Shown here piece by piece: positions 22,383 to 26,098 of a stretch of DNA of 26,098 nucleotides. Source of the DNA: Lachnospiraceae bacterium UBA4381 (GTDB lineage: Bacteria > Bacillota > Clostridia > Lachnospirales > Lachnospiraceae); contig DGRT01000001.1 of NCBI GenBank assembly GCA_002391105.1, positions 1 through 26,098 of the forward strand. Direction: 5' to 3'. Position 1 is the first letter of the stretch, and the number at the start of each line of letters is the position of its first letter. The notes under the pieces were generated by a model. That model was not told the origin of the DNA and did no database searches. It was given only the letters and a program-made list of their open reading frames with translations. Both the position numbers and the translations under genes were made by a program.

Positions 22383-23975
22383 ATGAGTAAGAAACCTGTA
22401 GTTTTAATGGTGCTCGATGGATTTGGTGAGTCTGATATCCATGAGGCAAATGCAGTCTATATGGCAAATACCCCTAATATTGATAAGCTGAAGGCTGAGT
22501 GCCCTTATCAGAGAGGATTTGCATCCGGTCTGGCTGTCGGTCTTCCTGATGGACAGATGGGTAATTCAGAGGTTGGACATATGAATATCGGTTCAGGCCG
22601 TATTATATATCAGGATCTGACACTTATCACAAAGTTTATAGAGGATGGGGATTTCTTTAAGAACGAGGAGCTTCTCCATGCTATAAATAATTGTAAGGAA
22701 AAGGGCTCAGATCTTCATCTCTGGGGACTTCTTTCAGATGGTGGAGTTCATAGCCATAACACACATCTTTATGCAATCCTTGAGCTGTGTAAGAAAGAAG
22801 GTCTGGAGAATGTATATATTCATCCATTCTTTGATGGAAGAGATACACCTCCTGCGTCCGGTAAGGATTATCTTCAGGAGCTTATCGATAAGACTGAGGA
22901 GATTGGAGTAGGAAAGGTAGCTTCTCTCAGTGGACGTTACTATGCAATGGATAGAGATAATAACTGGGATCGTATTCAGAAGGCATATGATTCACTGGTA
23001 ACCGGTGAAGGAATCCAGGCAACTGATCCAATCGCTGCTATGCAGGCATCCTATGATGAGGGAGTAACTGATGAGTTCGTTATTCCTACAGTTATTACTG
23101 ATGCAGATGGAAAGCCACTTTCACTTGTTAAGGAGGGAGATTCGGTTATATTCTTCAATTTCCGTCCTGACAGAGCTCGCGAGATAACCAAGGCATTCTG
23201 TTTTTCAGATGATGATATAGCTGCCCAGCCGGGAGATGCAGAGGATACAAAGTGTATCAAGTATCTGAAGAGGGCAAATGGTTTCATGCCTATCACATAT
23301 GTATGCTTTAAGGACTATGATGAGACTATCCCTAATAAGTTTGTAGCATTTAAGAAGCAGGAGATAACCAATACCTTTGGCGAGTATCTTGCAAAGCTTG
23401 GCATGAAGCAGCTCAGACTTGCTGAGACAGAGAAGTATGCGCATGTTACCTTCTTCTTCAATGGTGGTATCGAAGAGCCAAATGAAGGAGAGGACAGAAT
23501 CCTTGTTAATTCACCGGCAGTAGCAACTTATGATCTTCAGCCTGAGATGAGTGCTCCGGAGGTAAGTGAGAAGTTAAATGCGGCTATAAGATCCGGCGAA
23601 TATGATGTTATCATCATCAACTTTGCAAACCCTGACATGGTTGGTCACACAGGAGTTCTTGAGGCTGCCATAGCTGCTGTTGAGACAGTAGATAGCTGTG
23701 TAGGTTCAGCAGTTGAAGCTGTAAAGGAAATGGATGGAGTTCTTTTCATCTGTGCAGATCATGGAAACTGCGAGCAGATGCTTAACTATGAGACAGGTGA
23801 ACCACATACGGCTCATACAACCAATCCTGTTCCATTTATCCTGGTTAATTATGATGAGGCTTACACTCTTCAGGAGGGTGGAAAGCTCTGTGACATCATC
23901 CCGACACTTCTTGAGATAATGGGTCTTGAGCAGCCTGCAGAGATGACAGGACATTCTCTTCTTATAAAGAAATAG
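22383..23975 (+). CDS. gpmI: 2,3-bisphosphoglycerate-independent phosphoglycerate mutase
   Basis: The 530-residue cytoplasmic enzyme interconverts 3- and 2-phosphoglycerate in glycolysis and needs manganese. D12 lies in VLDGFG and the phospho-acceptor Ser62 lies in GNSEVGHMNIGSGR. HPFFDGRDTPP, GRYYAMDRDNNWDR and NFRPDRAREI belong to the phosphotransferase domain. INFANPDMVGHTG, CADHGNCEQM and HTAHTTNPVPF hold the remaining metal ligands. The length is slightly above the usual 510. AGGAGA at 22371-22376 precedes the ATG. The 3' flank is a hairpin cluster beginning right at the stop codon. Confidence 0.97.
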   Translation: MSKKPVVLMVLDGFGESDIHEANAVYMANTPNIDKLKAECPYQRGFASGLAVGLPDGQMGNSEVGHMNIGSGRIIYQDLTLITKFIEDGDFFKNEELLHAINNCKEKGSDLHLWGLLSDGGVHSHNTHLYAILELCKKEGLENVYIHPFFDGRDTPPASGKDYLQELIDKTEEIGVGKVASLSGRYYAMDRDNNWDRIQKAYDSLVTGEGIQATDPIAAMQASYDEGVTDEFVIPTVITDADGKPLSLVKEGDSVIFFNFRPDRAREITKAFCFSDDDIAAQPGDAEDTKCIKYLKRANGFMPITYVCFKDYDETIPNKFVAFKKQEITNTFGEYLAKLGMKQLRLAETEKYAHVTFFFNGGIEEPNEGEDRILVNSPAVATYDLQPEMSAPEVSEKLNAAIRSGEYDVIIINFANPDMVGHTGVLEAAIAAVETVDSCVGSAVEAVKEMDGVLFICADHGNCEQMLNYETGEPHTAHTTNPVPFILVNYDEAYTLQEGGKLCDIIPTLLEIMGLEQPAEMTGHSLLIKK

Positions 23976-24103
23976 CATCTCATAATATAACTTATCGGAA
24001 GGAAAACAAAGTCGAGCGAAGCGAAGACCTTGTTTTCACCCGATAAGTTACTGCTGAACCGACAGGTTCAGCAGTTTATGAGAAGCGCCAGCATCTCATA
24101 ATA
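23974..24103. repeat. second hairpin cluster, flanked by a 14-nt direct repeat
   Basis: Three hairpins follow each other directly after gpmI. The first pairs TAACTTATCGG (23988-23998) with 24040-24050. Inside it GAAAACAA (24002-24009) pairs with TTGTTTTC (24030-24037) around a GAGCGAAGCGA tip. The second is CTGCTGAACC (24051-24060), loop GACA, GGTTCAGCAG (24065-24074). The third pairs 24076-24086 with 24091-24101 around loop GCCA, with one A.A mismatch. The 14-nt string AGCATCTCATAATA occurs at both ends (23974-23987 and 24090-24103). The GCGAAGC and GCGCCAGC cores are shared with the cluster at 325-541. Confidence 0.8.
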
Positions 24104-24168
24104 ATAATTTCTGACACCGTTTAACTGTCATATTTGCTTTACAAAATCATAATATTGTAAAAATAATG

Positions 24169-24200
24169 AAGTCCCAGATTGAAAAGTCTGGGACTTTCTG
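24169..24200 (+). terminator. terminator-like hairpin upstream of the NSS transporter
   Basis: AAGTCCCAGA (24169-24178) and TCTGGGACTT (24187-24196) form a perfect 10-bp stem with an 8-nt loop followed by TCTGTT. It may end gpmI transcription. A TTTACA (24138-24143) with an AATAAT 18 bp downstream would instead place the transcription start at this hairpin, and a TATAAA at 24223 could be the transporter's -10. Confidence 0.6.
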
Positions 24201-24255
24201 TTATGTTATAGGTTGTCTGTTTTATAAAATAGAAATCAAAGGGAGATGGGTTGTC

Positions 24256-25662
24256 ATGGAAGAAAAAAAGAGAAATACCTTTTCCAGTTCGCTGGGGTTT
24301 GTCCTTGCAGCGGCTGGTAGTGCAGTAGGTCTTGGTAATATATGGAGGTTTCCATATCTTGCAGCAAGAGGAGGCGGAGGACTCTTTATCGTAATCTACC
24401 TGGTGCTTGCACTTACATTTGGATTTACTATGCTTACTACAGAGGTTGCTATAGGAAGAAAGACCAGGCAGAGTCCCCTTACAGCATATAGTTCTTTGAA
24501 GAAGGGCTGGGGCTGGTTAGGTGTTATAGCGAGTGTTGTTCCATTTCTGATCATGCCATATTACTGCGTAATTGGTGGATGGGTAGTTAAATATTTCCTC
24601 GTTTATCTTACCGGTCATGGGGCTGATGCTGCTGAGGACGGCTTCTTTACAGGATTTATAACAAGCCAGTATGAACCGATTGTTTTGCTTTTTGTATTCC
24701 TGGCTGTCTGTGCAGTGGTTATATATATGGGAGTTGAAAGCGGCATAGAGAAATTTTCCAAGTTTGTTATGCCTGTACTGTTTATTCTTGTAATAGGAAT
24801 AGCTATATTTTCTCTTACTATCAAGCACACAGATGCTGATGGAATAACAAGAACAGGTCTTCAGGGCTTAAAGATATATCTTGTTCCCAATTTTGAAGGT
24901 ATGACTGTTAAGAGTCTGTTCCTTACAATAATGGATGCTATGGGACAGCTTTTTTACAGTCTGTCTGTAGCTATGGGTATCATGATAGCTTATGGTTCTT
25001 ATGTTAAGGATGATGCAAATCTTGTAAAGTCTATCAACCAGATCGAGTTCTTTGATACACTGGTTGCTTTCCTTGCAGGAGTTATGATCATACCGGCTGT
25101 TTATGCATTTTCCGGTGTTGAAGGTATGTCAGCAGGACCATCACTTATGTTTGTTTCACTGCCTAAGATTTTTGCGGAAATGGGTGTGGTAGGAAATATA
25201 GTCGGAGCTCTGTTCTTTGCATTAGTTCTTTTTGCAGCTATAACCAGTGCGATGTCTATTCTGGAGGCTATCGTTTCGAGTCTTATAGATAAGTTTAAGA
25301 TGGAAAGACATGGCGCTACAGTGCTGGAGTCGGTTGTAGCATTTATCATAGCAATAGTTGTTTGCTTAGGTTATAATATATGGTACTTTGAGTACAAGCT
25401 TCCAAATGGCTCAACTGCTCAGATACTGGACATAATGGATTATTTAAGTAATAATGTCCTGATGCCGGTTGTTGCTATAGCTACATGTATTCTGATAGGA
25501 TGGGTGCTCAAGCCTAAGACAGTTATAGATGAAGCTGAGAAAAATGGTGAGAAAATGAGACGTAAGGGTCTCTACATAGTTATGATCAAGGTGGTATCGC
25601 CGGTACTCTTAGTTATATTATTACTTATATCCCTTGGTGTTATGAATTATATATTGGGGTAA
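24256..25662 (+). CDS. sodium-dependent NSS/SNF-family transporter
   Basis: The 468-residue protein is a LeuT-fold sodium symporter, probably for an amino acid. The first helix carries the family signature GSAVGLGNIWRFPY (21-34), with the unwound-helix glycines, followed by RGGGGLF. About 11-12 hydrophobic helices can be counted. GRKTRQSPLTAY, VVPFLIMPYYCVIGGW and FFDTLVAFLAGVMIIPAVYA are further family stretches. Length fits the short bacterial NSS members (MhsT/TnaT type), which often have 11 helices. AAAGGGAGA (24238-24246) is the ribosome-binding site for ATG 24256; the open frame back to 24166 covers the hairpin and is not coding. Substrate cannot be read. The next gene begins six bases after the stop, so the two are probably cotranscribed. 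Confidence 0.93.
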   Translation: MEEKKRNTFSSSLGFVLAAAGSAVGLGNIWRFPYLAARGGGGLFIVIYLVLALTFGFTMLTTEVAIGRKTRQSPLTAYSSLKKGWGWLGVIASVVPFLIMPYYCVIGGWVVKYFLVYLTGHGADAAEDGFFTGFITSQYEPIVLLFVFLAVCAVVIYMGVESGIEKFSKFVMPVLFILVIGIAIFSLTIKHTDADGITRTGLQGLKIYLVPNFEGMTVKSLFLTIMDAMGQLFYSLSVAMGIMIAYGSYVKDDANLVKSINQIEFFDTLVAFLAGVMIIPAVYAFSGVEGMSAGPSLMFVSLPKIFAEMGVVGNIVGALFFALVLFAAITSAMSILEAIVSSLIDKFKMERHGATVLESVVAFIIAIVVCLGYNIWYFEYKLPNGSTAQILDIMDYLSNNVLMPVVAIATCILIGWVLKPKTVIDEAEKNGEKMRRKGLYIVMIKVVSPVLLVILLLISLGVMNYILG

Positions 25663-25668
25663 TGAATT

Positions 25669-26098
25669 ATGCAGTTAAAGAAGAATCCTGAACAGGGAAA
25701 CTCCGGAAATGAGAATTCTCCTTATAGCGGATATGGAAATGGCGGTATATATCCGGGAGAAAGAGGGGATTATGGCAGCCAAAGCCCAGATGATAATATG
25801 AATTATTCGGGCTTGGGAAGCAGTAGTCCTCAGGGAAGCATATATCAGCAGAATAGTGGAGGACCTCAGAGTGGTATGTATCAGCCCGGCGGGAACAGTA
25901 ATTCTCAGGGTATGTATCAGCCGGGTGGAAATGCTAATCCTCAGGGTATGTATTCCTCTGAACCGGTTATTCGTAAGTCGGGTGGTATCAATCCGCTGTT
26001 TATAATCATTCCTGCACTTATTATACTTATTCTGATAGGCGTCTCACAGTATAAGAAGATATTTGGAAAGGCTGAATATATTCCGGGAACAGTAACTG
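25669..26098 (+). CDS. low-complexity single-helix membrane protein, 5' part
   Basis: A frame opens at ATG 25669 and runs off the window end with 143 visible codons. Residues 1-100 are rich in Gly, Ser, Asn, Gln, Tyr and Pro, with repeats of the type NSQGMYQPGGN (near 77-93). A membrane helix (about 107-127, NPLFIIIPALIILILIG) follows, and then the start of a probable extracellular domain (AEYIPGTV). The ribosome-binding site is only GGGG at 25655-25658, so translation may be coupled to the transporter stop six bases upstream. The design resembles the DUF4190 protein at 11937, but without the two-helix DUF4190 part in view. Function is unknown. Confidence 0.75.
   Translation, partial: MQLKKNPEQGNSGNENSPYSGYGNGGIYPGERGDYGSQSPDDNMNYSGLGSSSPQGSIYQQNSGGPQSGMYQPGGNSNSQGMYQPGGNANPQGMYSSEPVIRKSGGINPLFIIIPALIILILIGVSQYKKIFGKAEYIPGTVT

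Overview
The window looks like chromosomal DNA of a Gram-positive Firmicute, most likely a Lachnospiraceae member (Coprococcus/Butyrivibrio/Roseburia-like). This is inferred from the gene set: a MetRS with a C-terminal tRNA-binding domain, a Y-family polymerase paired with a small YolD-like protein, a DUF4250 protein, DUF4190 and other Tyr/Gly/Asn/Gln-rich membrane proteins, and many c-di-GMP-type domains. AGGAG-type ribosome-binding sites and TTTACA/TATAAT-like promoters fit as well. No rRNA, tRNA, CRISPR array or intact insertion sequence was found.

Layout. 1-342 is the 3' end of pyrI. Next comes a block of abutting DNA hairpins built on GCGAAGC and GCGCCAGC cores (325-541), whose first unit forms the end of pyrI. 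An ABC exporter pair (564-2989) follows. murA has its own promoter and a structured leader (3010-4542), and metG has its own promoter (4666-6741). A putative lipoprotein is followed one base later by dihydroorotase pyrC (6858-8880). After a 22-bp tandem repeat block lies a two-gene unit (9043-11844): an SbcD/YhaO-like protein and a membrane-anchored YhaN/SbcC-like ATPase. Both have lost most of the residues their families use for catalysis. A low-complexity DUF4190 membrane protein follows (11937-12902). On the minus strand are a UmuC/DinB-like polymerase and its small partner (14651 down to 12948). A membrane EAL phosphodiesterase follows (14857-16761).

16845-19665 looks like an accessory insert. 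It opens with a REP-like palindrome and a fragment of an unknown gene, followed by a two-gene operon with AT-richer codon use: a predicted SAM-dependent methyltransferase-like protein and a DUF1848 protein with a radical-SAM-type CX3CX2C cluster near its C-terminus. It closes with a terminator.

The rest is again typical backbone: L-asparaginase with a 30-bp tandem repeat across its stop codon, a DUF4250 protein, a degenerate GGDEF protein, gpmI, a second hairpin cluster, a sodium-dependent NSS-family transporter, and the 5' part of another low-complexity membrane protein.

The best candidates for undescribed biology are the SbcD-like/YhaN-like pair with eroded active sites, the methyltransferase-like/DUF1848 operon, and the modular abutting-hairpin elements.
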